Shown: positions 52,504-61,400 of the stretch, in pieces
Layout: every line of letters begins with the position of its first letter
Position numbering within the stretch: the first letter of the stretch is position 1
Assembly (NCBI RefSeq): GCF_003315205.1
Contig: NZ_QNRR01000001.1
Coordinates: forward strand, 806,001-870,000
Direction: 5' to 3'
DNA length: 64,000 bases
DNA from: Roseimicrobium gellanilyticum
Lineage (GTDB): Bacteria > Verrucomicrobiota > Verrucomicrobiia > Verrucomicrobiales > Verrucomicrobiaceae
Translations under genes and position numbers: made by a program
The notes under the pieces: generated by a model
Database searches by the model: none
Told to the model about the DNA's origin: nothing
Seen by the model: only the letters and a program-made list of their open reading frames with translations

Positions 52504-53408
52504 AACGCACCCGCCTTGCTCTGCTCTGCGCCTCTGTGATGGCCGCCTTCACGGCCATCCTGTACGCGCAGTCGCCGACTGCTGCAGGAGGAGGGCCACA
52601 ACCGAAAAACTTTGGATCGAAGGACACGGAAACGCCGGAGGATCCCCGCGAGTGGGGGCGCGATGGTCAGTTTCTCGATTTCCCCACGTGGAAAGTCAAT
52701 GGGGAGCTGCCCAACGATGTCTTCACCTTTGCGCGTGTGCGGTACAATTCGTATGGCGGGCGTGGCTATGGACGCCGACGTGGAGGCAACTGGATGACGG
52801 ACTATCCCGATGCCGATCTCAATTTCTCCTATCGGATGCAGCAGCTCACAGCGATGCAGGTGAATCCGAAGGGCGCGGTGGTGGACATTGATCCAGAGCA
52901 GCTCAAGCACTACCCCTTCCTCTATCTGATCGAGCCTGGGGACATCACCATCAGTGACCAGGAGGCCAAGGTCTTGCGGGACTATCTCCTGAATGGCGGG
53001 TTTCTCATGGTGGATGATTTCTGGGGGTACCATGAGTGGGACACATTTTACACCGCCCTCAAACAGATCTTTCCTGATCGTGAACCGAAGGAACTGCCGA
53101 TCGAGCACGAGATCTTCCACATCGTTTTTGATCTCAAGGTGAAGCCGCAGATACCCAGCGTGGGTGCCGCCATGGCAGGACGCAATCGCGGCATCACCTA
53201 TGAATGGGGCAAGCCTGGGTCAGAGGAAGTGCACTACAAGGGAGTCTTTGATGACAAGGGCAGAATGATGATGATCATCTGCCACAACACGGATTTGGGA
53301 GATGGCTGGGAAGAGGAGGGCACGGACCCGTGGTACTTCCGGGAGTTCTCGGAGAAGTATGCCTATCCGCTGGGCATCAACATCATTTTTTACGCGATGA
53401 CGCATTGA
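52500..53408 (+). CDS. DUF4159-domain secreted protein
   Basis: A 302-residue protein with a signal peptide (ALLCASVMAAFTAILYAQ). The body contains FTFARVRYNS, then GGNWMTDYPDADLNFSYRMQQLTAMQVNPKGAVVDI and FLMVDDFWGYHEWDTFYTALKQIFPDREPKELPIEHEIFH, a DUF4159 signature (W.TDYP..D....R..). DUF4159 often sits next to MoxR/VWA genes in Verrucomicrobia and Planctomycetes. A Gly/Arg-rich run (YGGRGYGRRRGG) lies near residue 85. Unknown function, envelope location. Overlaps the TPR gene by four bases. Confidence 0.88.
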   Translation: MKRTRLALLCASVMAAFTAILYAQSPTAAGGGPQPKNFGSKDTETPEDPREWGRDGQFLDFPTWKVNGELPNDVFTFARVRYNSYGGRGYGRRRGGNWMTDYPDADLNFSYRMQQLTAMQVNPKGAVVDIDPEQLKHYPFLYLIEPGDITISDQEAKVLRDYLLNGGFLMVDDFWGYHEWDTFYTALKQIFPDREPKELPIEHEIFHIVFDLKVKPQIPSVGAAMAGRNRGITYEWGKPGSEEVHYKGVFDDKGRMMMIICHNTDLGDGWEEEGTDPWYFREFSEKYAYPLGINIIFYAMTH

Positions 53409-53421
53409 ACCTACACCCACA

Positions 53422-53988
53422 ATGAGAGCGCAACAAAGGAGAGGAATCATTGCTGGCATCGTTCTGGGTGTGCTGGTGGTTTCGCTTCTCCTTTTCAAGC
53501 ATCTGGAGTTGTGGGTGCTCGAACCCGAGGGGAGGCCCGTGGGTAAAATTGAAGCTTTTGTTGCCGCGGAACTCTCCAAGGCCAAGCAGGTGGTCATCTA
53601 TTCCTTGGATCCGGTGAAACTCAATCATCGCAGGGAAATTGCGGGCTCTCCCTCGAATCGTCCCTTGTTTCACGAGTGGGAGATTCTTGGGCAGGTGGAT
53701 CTGACTTTCTCCAAGGAGAGAGAAACTGTCAGGGCAGCCTTTCTCGACAGCCTTCGGTTGGCGCGAGACGAGACTTACATGTGCTTTTCTCCCCGGCACG
53801 GACTCAAGATTTTGACTGTGGATGGGCGCGAAGCTTCGTTTGTGCTGTGTTTTGAGTGCAATGCAGTCCTGGCCTATGGGCTTCCTGCGGGCAAGGTCGG
53901 CGCCCACCTCGCTGATCTTGGAGAGAGTCGCCTGAATCGTTTGCTCGATAAGTACGGCCTCAAACGAGATGCACCCGCTGGTTCATAA
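53422..53988 (+). CDS. Signal-anchored protein of unknown function
   Basis: A 188-residue protein with an N-terminal TM anchor (GIIAGIVLGVLVVSLLLFKHL). The rest, facing out of the cytoplasm, includes AKQVVIYSLDP..., FHEWEILGQVDL, and a C-terminal HGLKILTVDGREASFVLCFECNAVLAYG strand-rich part. No family is recognised. It lies between DUF4159 and moxR and is probably part of that operon (13 bases after the former, 42 before the latter). Confidence 0.6.
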   Translation: MRAQQRRGIIAGIVLGVLVVSLLLFKHLELWVLEPEGRPVGKIEAFVAAELSKAKQVVIYSLDPVKLNHRREIAGSPSNRPLFHEWEILGQVDLTFSKERETVRAAFLDSLRLARDETYMCFSPRHGLKILTVDGREASFVLCFECNAVLAYGLPAGKVGAHLADLGESRLNRLLDKYGLKRDAPAGS

Positions 53989-54030
53989 GTTCAGAACACT
54001 CTTGCTACAGTTTCTTTACGTCCGTTCACC

Positions 54031-55077
54031 ATGTCCTCCATGCCACCCCCCATGCCCATCGCCGTGCCTGACACGGAAAGTGAAGCTGACGCTTATGTGC
54101 TCGAGCGCGACACCGTGGAACTGCTGCACACGGCGCATGAGCGGATCCTGAAGGAAGTGTCCAAGGTGATCGTCGGCCAGAAGGAGGTGGTGGAGCAGAT
54201 GCTCATCGCGCTGCTGGCAGGGGGGCATGGACTCATCACGGGAGCGCCAGGGTTGGCGAAGACGCTGCTCATCAAGTCACTTGCCCAAGTGTTCAGCCTG
54301 AGTTTCCAACGCATCCAGTTCACCCCAGACCTCATGCCTTCAGACATCACGGGCACGGAAATTCTCGAAGACACCGGTGAGGGCGGACGCGATCTGGTGT
54401 TTCACAAGGGGCCCATCTTCGCGAACATGATCCTCGCGGATGAAATCAACCGTACACCGCCCAAGACGCAGGCAGCGCTGCTGGAGGCAATGCAGGAACA
54501 TCAGGTCACGGTGGCGGGTCAGACCTTCACGCTGGAAGAACCGTTTTTCGTGCTGGCCACACAGAACCCGATTGAAATGGAGGGCACCTATCCGTTGCCC
54601 GAGGCACAGCTCGATCGCTTCATGCTCAATGTGGTGATCGACTATCTGGCCGAGGATGAAGAAGTGGCGGTGGTGATGCAGACCACTTCCAAGAAGTCCG
54701 ATCCCATTCAGCCGCTCTTCTCAGGCGAGGATCTCATGCGTTGCCATGACGTCGTGCGGCGTGTGCCGGTGGCCGATGAGGTGGCACGCTATGCCGTGCG
54801 CCTGGCTTCCGCCACACGTCCTCATCGTGCGGGTGCGCCGGACTTTGTGAACGTGTGGGTGAACTGGGGAGCGGGCACACGCGCGAGCCAGTATCTAGTC
54901 TTGGGGGGGAAGACGCGTGCGCTCCTGCAAGGGCGTGCCCATGTGACCTTTGATGATATCCGAGCCATGGCGCGACCGGTGATGCGCCATCGCATCCAGC
55001 TCAACTATCGCGCGGAAGCCGAGGGGATGACGGTGGACAAGTTGATCGCGAAGGTGGTGGAGACGGTGAAGCAGTAG
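54031..55077 (+). CDS. moxR: MoxR-family AAA+ ATPase
   Basis: A 348-residue MoxR ATPase: Walker A GAPGLAKT (71-78), Walker B ILADEINR (Asp 137, Glu 138), sensor-1 NPIEMEGTYPLPEAQLDRF and the MoxR-specific GTEILED and FHKGPIFANMILADE. MoxR proteins act as chaperones or metal-insertion factors for partner proteins with VWA domains, encoded just downstream here. The N-terminus (MSSMPPPMPIAVPDTES) is a short Pro-rich extension. Its stop codon lies in a 7-bp tandem repeat. Confidence 0.95.
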   Translation: MSSMPPPMPIAVPDTESEADAYVLERDTVELLHTAHERILKEVSKVIVGQKEVVEQMLIALLAGGHGLITGAPGLAKTLLIKSLAQVFSLSFQRIQFTPDLMPSDITGTEILEDTGEGGRDLVFHKGPIFANMILADEINRTPPKTQAALLEAMQEHQVTVAGQTFTLEEPFFVLATQNPIEMEGTYPLPEAQLDRFMLNVVIDYLAEDEEVAVVMQTTSKKSDPIQPLFSGEDLMRCHDVVRRVPVADEVARYAVRLASATRPHRAGAPDFVNVWVNWGAGTRASQYLVLGGKTRALLQGRAHVTFDDIRAMARPVMRHRIQLNYRAEAEGMTVDKLIAKVVETVKQ

Positions 55078-55099
55078 TCAGTAGTCAGTAGTCAGTAGG
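55072..55099 (+). repeat. Short tandem repeat (CAGTAGT-type, 4 units)
   Basis: Three copies of CAGTAGT and a final CAGTAGG overlap the moxR stop codon (TAG at 55075-55077). The rest of the gap to 55211 (55100-55210) has no gene. Confidence 0.85.
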
Positions 55100-55210
55100 T
55101 GGTTTTGCTATCGATTGAAATTTGTCATCACTTGATTCGCGACATTCATCTGAGGCCGTTCTCATTTCTACTTACTCCTAACTACTTACTTGCCCTGCCC
55201 TTCCTTTCCC

Positions 55211-56146
55211 ATGTCCACATCATCCACCGCTCCCTCTCCCGATCTCGCGACGCTGATGCGCATCCGGTCGCTGGAACTGCGGGCCAGGCTGGTGATGGAG
55301 GGGTTTTCCAAAGGATTGCACCGCAGTTTGCAGCACGGCTTTTCTGCGGAGTTCAGTGAGTACCGGCAGTATGTGACGGGAGACGATCCGCGTTTCATTG
55401 ACTGGAAGGTGATGGCGCGGAGTGACCGGTGTTATGTGAAGAAGTTCGAGGAGGAGACGAACTTGCGCTGCCAGCTCCTGCTGGATGTGAGTGCCTCGAT
55501 GGCTTATGGCTCCAGGGGCTATACCAAGCTCGACTACACCGCGACCCTGGCGGCGACGCTGGCGCTCTTCTTGAGAGAGCAGGGGGATGCGGCGGGTGTC
55601 ACGCTCTTCGATGAGAAGGTGCAGGAGCATCTGCCGGCCCAGGGACGTGCGGGCCAGTGGCATGCGCTGTTGCTCCATCTGCAGAAGGCGCATACGTCAG
55701 CTCGCGGTACGGGTACACGTTTTCCACTGCGCGCCTTGGGGGAGATGATCCGCCGGCGCGCTTTGCTGGTGATGCTGTCTGATTTCCTCACGCCGCTGGA
55801 CGATCTGGAGCGTGAGCTCGGTCTGCTCACCGCGATGCAGCATGATGTGGTCATCTTTCAGGTGATGGACCCGGCGGAGCTGGAGTTTCCCTTCGACGAG
55901 TCCGCGGCATTTGCAGACAGTGAGTCCGGCAGGAAGGTGCTGCTGGAGCCGGCGATGGTGCGGAAGAATTACCTCGCCCGGTTGCAGGCTCACCTGGATC
56001 GGCTGCGCAAACTCTGTGAACGCCACGGCGTGGAGTATCGCCTGATCCGCACGGACCGTCCGTTGGAGGAGGATCTCTTCGATTTCCTCAGCGCCCGTCG
56101 CAATCTCACCGCGCGGCATCGCGCCAGCCCGAGGCACGCCGCATGA
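55211..56146 (+). CDS. DUF58-domain protein (VWA-like)
   Basis: A 311-residue protein. The DUF58 core is recognisable: YRQYVTGDDPRFIDWKVMARSDRCYVKKFEEETNLRCQLLLDVSASMAYGS, where DxSAS is a MIDAS-like metal site. RGTGTRFPLRALGEMIRR and LVMLSDFLTPLDDL follow. No signal peptide or TM is visible, so it is cytoplasmic or membrane-associated and likely a MoxR substrate. Its C-terminus is Arg/Ala/His-rich. ATG 55211 is chosen over 55190. It overlaps the next gene by four bases. Confidence 0.9.
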   Translation: MSTSSTAPSPDLATLMRIRSLELRARLVMEGFSKGLHRSLQHGFSAEFSEYRQYVTGDDPRFIDWKVMARSDRCYVKKFEEETNLRCQLLLDVSASMAYGSRGYTKLDYTATLAATLALFLREQGDAAGVTLFDEKVQEHLPAQGRAGQWHALLLHLQKAHTSARGTGTRFPLRALGEMIRRRALLVMLSDFLTPLDDLERELGLLTAMQHDVVIFQVMDPAELEFPFDESAAFADSESGRKVLLEPAMVRKNYLARLQAHLDRLRKLCERHGVEYRLIRTDRPLEEDLFDFLSARRNLTARHRASPRHAA

Positions 56147-58281
56147 ACTTCCTCTTTCCACTCTTTGCGCTGGCGGCGGCCGCGGTGGCCATACCCATCC
56201 TGCTGCATTTCCGCAGGCAGCCTCCGCAGAAGGTGGTGCCCTTCAGCTCCCTGATGTTTCTGGAGCAGACGCCGGTGCCGCCCAAGACACGGAGGAAGCT
56301 GGAGGACTGGCTGTTGCTCGCGCTCCGTTGTCTTGCACTGATCCTGCTGGCACTCATGTTCAGCCGGCCCTTTGTGCGCTCGCAAAAGACGGCGTTCGCC
56401 GAGGGCGGCGTGAGCTGGTGCATCCTGGTGGACACCAGTGCCTCCATGCATCGCGAAGAAGTCTGGGAGCAGGTGGAGGAGAAATATGGCGTGGCCCTGG
56501 AACAGGTGGGTGAAGCTGACGCGCTGCTCGTGGCAACATTCGATGATCACCCGCGGTTGCTGCTGGATCATGAGGCGTGGGAGAAGGTGCCGGTGGGGAC
56601 ACGACGCGTGGCTGCCGCTTCGTTGCTGCAGGATGTGGAGCCCACGTGGGCGGGTACCAATTTGGGTGAGGCCCTGGTCTTTGCAGCTCAGCAGCTCTCC
56701 TCGGAAGGCACTGGCAAGCATGGAGAGCGGCGCATTGTGTTGATCTCGGATGTGCAGGAGGGAGCTGCGCTGGAAGCCCTGCAATCCACCTCGTGGCCTG
56801 AGCACGTGATAGTGGATGTGGATCCAGTCGAGGCACCGTGGAAAAACAACTTCACTCTGACTGCGGCTCCACCCGTGACTGAAGAGGCTGCTGCATCACT
56901 CGATGCCGTGCCGTCTTCGATGAATCGTGAAGGACAGGGACAGGTGCGCGTGCGGGTGACGAACAGCCGGGATAGCGAAGTGGAGAAGTTTTCCCTGCAA
57001 TGGTCCACGAGTGGCGATGTGGTCGAGGCCACGGTGCCTTCTGGGGGCAGCCGCATTTTGAATGCGCCTGCGCGCTCGGAGCTGGCCACGGATGGGCAAC
57101 TCAATCTGCGTGGAGACGGTGAGTCGCTCGACAATCACCTGTTCGTGGCAAAGCCCATTGCGCGTCCTGCACGCGTGGTGTGCGTAGGACAGGGATTGTC
57201 CAGGAATGAAACGGTCTCACCGCTCTTCTACCTGGAACGCGCGCTGAAGCCCACGGCTGCCTTCCTGCCTGAATTGGTCGTCACCAATTCTTCCGAACTG
57301 AGGGGCGTGGATCTGCAGGATGCTGATGTGGTGATGCTCTTCGGGGAAGCGCCCGAGGCTGCACGTGAAATTCTGCAGAACTGGGTGAAGGCCGGCGGTG
57401 CGCTTTTGGCGGTGGCCGCTTCTGGGGATCGCGGGGATACGCTCCGTGCGCTGGGCGCAGCACCTGAGGTGAAGCTCAAGGACGTGGAGGAGGATGCGCT
57501 TCTGCAGGATCTTGATTTTTCGCACCCTCTGTTGCGTACGTTCGCGGAGTCAGGTGTGCGGGATTTCACGCGCATCCGTTTCTGGAAGCACCGGACGATC
57601 GAAGGAGTCGAGGGGATGAAGAATGCTGCGGTGATCGCGAGGTTTGAGGGTGGTTCTCCGGCTTGGGTGGAGTGGCCTTTGGAGAAGGGACGGGTGCTGG
57701 CGATGATGGCAGGATGGCAGCCTTCAGACAGCCAGCTCGCGGTCGCCTCGAAGTTTGTGCCGCTGCTGTACTCGCTGCTCGACTGGGCACAGGGCAGTGA
57801 ATTATCCGCACAATCGCTGGTGGTGGGCGATGCCATCGCGGCGCAGCCGTCGTGGAAGGGAGTGCTCCCTGTGAAGCGCCCTGACGGCAGGACAGAGAAC
57901 TGGAATGTTGACGCCGAGAAGATGTGGCACGGAACGGACATGCCCGGAATTTATGTGGTGGGCACAGGGGATGCGGCCCGTTCCGTGGCGGTCAATCTCG
58001 CACCTAATGAAGGGCGTCTTGCCCCCATGGATATGCAGAGGCTCGCAGATGCCGGGGTGAAGCTCAAGAGCACCGGCGCATCGGCCATGGGCACAAAGAC
58101 GGAGGCCGAAGAGGCGGCCGCCGAAAGGCGTGTGGAAGATTCCGAGCATGAGCAGCGTCAAAAGGGATGGAAGGTCCTTCTGCTGGCGGCGCTGCTCGTG
58201 CTCTTCCTTGAAACGTGGCTCGCAGGCAGACGGAGCCGTGGAGTGCAGATGCGGAGCCAACCAACCACCCAGGCAGCATGA
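56143..58281 (+). CDS. BatA/VWA-type membrane protein
   Basis: A 712-residue protein. It opens with the BatA domain: TM helix (FLFPLFALAAAAVAIPILLHF), RRQPPQKVVPFSSLMFLE, then a second TM (DWLLLALRCLALILLALMFSRPF). A VWA domain with MIDAS DTSASM (Asp 97) follows, then a long beta-rich region, a second Rossmann-like domain (ADVVMLFGEAPEAAREIL), and a C-terminal TM (VLLLAALLVLFLETWLAGRRS). It is anchored in the inner membrane with the VWA part probably outside. It is a plausible partner of MoxR and DUF58. Confidence 0.88.
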   Translation: MNFLFPLFALAAAAVAIPILLHFRRQPPQKVVPFSSLMFLEQTPVPPKTRRKLEDWLLLALRCLALILLALMFSRPFVRSQKTAFAEGGVSWCILVDTSASMHREEVWEQVEEKYGVALEQVGEADALLVATFDDHPRLLLDHEAWEKVPVGTRRVAAASLLQDVEPTWAGTNLGEALVFAAQQLSSEGTGKHGERRIVLISDVQEGAALEALQSTSWPEHVIVDVDPVEAPWKNNFTLTAAPPVTEEAAASLDAVPSSMNREGQGQVRVRVTNSRDSEVEKFSLQWSTSGDVVEATVPSGGSRILNAPARSELATDGQLNLRGDGESLDNHLFVAKPIARPARVVCVGQGLSRNETVSPLFYLERALKPTAAFLPELVVTNSSELRGVDLQDADVVMLFGEAPEAAREILQNWVKAGGALLAVAASGDRGDTLRALGAAPEVKLKDVEEDALLQDLDFSHPLLRTFAESGVRDFTRIRFWKHRTIEGVEGMKNAAVIARFEGGSPAWVEWPLEKGRVLAMMAGWQPSDSQLAVASKFVPLLYSLLDWAQGSELSAQSLVVGDAIAAQPSWKGVLPVKRPDGRTENWNVDAEKMWHGTDMPGIYVVGTGDAARSVAVNLAPNEGRLAPMDMQRLADAGVKLKSTGASAMGTKTEAEEAAAERRVEDSEHEQRQKGWKVLLLAALLVLFLETWLAGRRSRGVQMRSQPTTQAA

Positions 58282-58406
58282 GCCGAACCCACCTTGCCAG
58301 AGCAGTAAAGAAGCGTCCGAATGGCCGTGAACACCCGGCTGTGGAAGCGTATTCTTTCCTGAGCCGCTGCCGCCACGAACAACCGTCAGCCACCCGCATG
58401 CCATGA
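58278..58406 (+). CDS. Possible 42-residue ORF linking two operon genes
   Basis: This ORF starts at the ATGA overlapping the stop of the BatA/VWA gene and stops in the ATGA of the next gene's start, so it would be translationally coupled at both ends. Its sequence (MSRTHLARAVKKRPNGREH..., Arg/His-rich with two Cys-proximal charged groups) has no known domain. The fit of both overlaps could be chance; there is no independent evidence of coding. It fills what would otherwise be the only 121-base gap between overlapping members. Confidence 0.3.
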   Translation: MSRTHLARAVKKRPNGREHPAVEAYSFLSRCRHEQPSATRMP

Positions 58407-61400
58407 AGCCGCCTACGCCTTCTGTCTTGGTAGCGCTGGAGCGTCGCCTGGAGCCGCTCATCGAAATGGAGCGCCTGATTCTCCGCCGCAAGCTGCTGGC
58501 TGCGGGGTTCGGCGTGGCAGCACTCGCTGCGTTTCTGGTGTGGTGGCAGAGTGGCGCTTTCGGCCTGAACCGATGGGAGCTGCTGCTTTGTGCGCTGGTG
58601 GGCTATGCCATCATCTGGTTTGGTTCCGACTGGTGGGCTGGCGCCCGAAAGGTGGAGCCACGCGAGATGGCACATCGCTTGGAGGCGGCACATCCGGACA
58701 TGCAGGCGGTGCTGCTCACTGCCATGGATCAGCACAGCGATGGTGGCCGGCTGACGTATCTGCAGCAGCGCGTGGTCTCTGATGCCGTGCGCCACTCCAT
58801 GTCGCATGACTGGCAGGAGCGGCTCTTTGGGAACAAGGCGAAGAATTGGGACTATGTGTCCAGCGGAGCGCTGGCGGTCTTCGCCCTGCTGGTGGCGCTG
58901 ACTTTCCCCAAGCTTACGGGCATCGACATCATGCAACACCAGGATCAGGTGGTGGTGAAGCAGGAAGAGGAGAAGAAAACAGATGCACCTGTCATCACCG
59001 TTGAAGTGCGTCCGGGTGACACGGAGGTGGAGCACAACACGCGCCTGGTGGTGGATGTGAAATTCACCGGCGGCACGCCTGCGCATGCGGTCATCGTGGT
59101 GAGCGAGGATGAGGAGGGAAAGCAGGAACGCGTCCGCGTGAACATGAATGCCACCGTGGAGAACAACGCCTTCGGTGGTGTGGTGAAGAGCGTGGAGCGC
59201 GATGGTTTCTACCGCGTGGAATATGAGGGAGGTGTCTCACCCACGTATCGAGTGACCACTTATGTGCATCCGGAATTGGTGCGCTCGGATGCGACCATCA
59301 CTCCGCCTGCGTATTCCGGACAGCCGGCGAAGGAGATCAAGAATACGCTGAACGTCACTGCGCTGGAGGGCTCTGACATCCGCTTCCGCATGACGGTGAA
59401 CAAGCCGGTCTCGGTGGCGGAACTCTATGGGGAGGACAAGAGCAGCATTCCGTTGACGCCGACGAAGGAGGATCCGCTGGTGCTGGAGGGCTCAATGAAA
59501 CCGGAGGATTCGCAGAAGTATCGCCTGCATCTGGTGGATGCGCAGGAACGAAGCAACAAGCAACCGCCTTGGATCAAGGTGAGTGTGCTGAAGGACAACC
59601 CTCCCAAGGTGGACATGGTGTTCCCAAAGCGTGACCTTGCTGTGTCACCACTGCAGGAGTTGCCGCTGGAGGCGAAGGTGTGGGACGATATTGGTGTGGA
59701 GAAAGCCGGAGCGGTGTTCATGCTGGGAGAGGCGACGACGGAAGTGCCGCTCAGTGATGGCAAGCTCGCGGGCAAGAAGTCCCATGATCTGAAGACGATG
59801 TTGGCGCTGGAGAAGCTCAAGGCGGAACCGCGTCAGCTCGTGAGCTACTATGTGTGGGCGGAGGACAATCATCCGCAGGGCGGCGTGCGTCGCACCATGA
59901 GCGACATGTTCTTTGCCGAGGTTCGCCACTTCGAAGACATTTTCCGGGAAGCTGAAGGTGGTCAGGGGCAAGGACAAGGTCAGGGACAGGGAGGGGTGGC
60001 AGACAAGCTGGCCCAACTGCAGAAGCAGGTGGTGAATGCCACGTGGCGTCTGGTACGTGAGGCAGGCGCGGGGAGGAAGTTTGAAAAGATGGAGAGCGAT
60101 GTGGGCACCGTGAAGGAAGGGCAGGACACTGCTTTGAAACAGACCGAGGAGGCGCTGGAAGAAGTGGAGGATGCGGAGATTCGTCAGGCTCTGGAAGACG
60201 CAGCAAAGGCGATGAGGCGTGCCTCGGAAACCCTGGATGGTGGCATCAAGAAGAAAGAGACGAATCCCTTGAAGGTCGCGCTGGCACCCGAGCGTGAAGC
60301 TCTGGAGCATCTCGGTCGCGCGCAGAGCCGGGAACATCGAGTGATGCGCGCCCAGAATCAGCAGCAAGGTGGCGGACAGAGCCAGCAGAACCAGCGCCAG
60401 ATCATGCAGCTCGAGCTGGCGCAGAAGGAGAAGATGTATGAGGAGGAGAGTGAGGCGCAGGAAGAGCAGACCATGGAGCAGCAGGAGAACCTACAGGTGC
60501 TCAATCGTCTGAAGGAACTCGCGCGCCGCCAGGAGGCGCTTGCGGAGAAGATCAAGGATCTTGAGGAGCAGATGGCCAAGGCGAAGACGGAGGAGGAGAA
60601 GGCCGAGATCCAGCAGCAGCTCAAGCGCCTGCAAGAGGAGCAGGAGCAACTCCTTCGTGATCTCGATGAGCTCCAGGAGCGCATGGAGAAGCCGGAAAAC
60701 CAGCAGAACATGGCGCAGGAGCGTGAGAAGCTGGACGAGGCTCGTGAGCAGGCGCGACAGGCGGCGGAGCAGCTTGCCCAGCAGCAGGCAAGCGCCGCTG
60801 CAAACTCCGCGACACGCGCCCAGGAGAACCTTGAAGAAGTGCGCGATGAATTCCGCCAACGCACGGCGAAGCGTTTCTCGGATGAAATGCGGCAACTCAA
60901 GCAACAGGCGTCGGAGCTGGAGGAGTCGCAGAAGCAACTTGCCGAAGCGATGAATCCCGAAGGCAAAAGCGCTGCCGAATCCAAGCCCGGTGAAAAAGGT
61001 GATACCACGGCAGAGCTGAAGAAAAACCTGGAAACGAATCAACTGCGCAGGCAGGCGGAGGCTCAAGGGGAAGCTCTGGATAAGCTTCTGGAAAACATGC
61101 AGCAACTCAGCCAGCAGGCGGAAGCGTCAGAGCCGCTCCTGGCCAATTCCCTGCACGATGCCGTGCGCAAGGCACACTCGGATGGCATCAAAGACGCGCT
61201 CGACGAAACGAAGATCAATCTGCAGTACTCTCCGGAGGACGCGCAGAGCAGTGAGCGCAAGGCCGCACAGGGAATTGAGGAATTGAAGAAGGGGGTGGAC
61301 CGTGCCGCAGAGAGCGTGTTGGGCAGCGAGACGGAAGCGCTGCGCATGGCTCGCAATGAATTGGACCGTCTCCTCAATGACGTGGAGAAGGACGAAGCGA

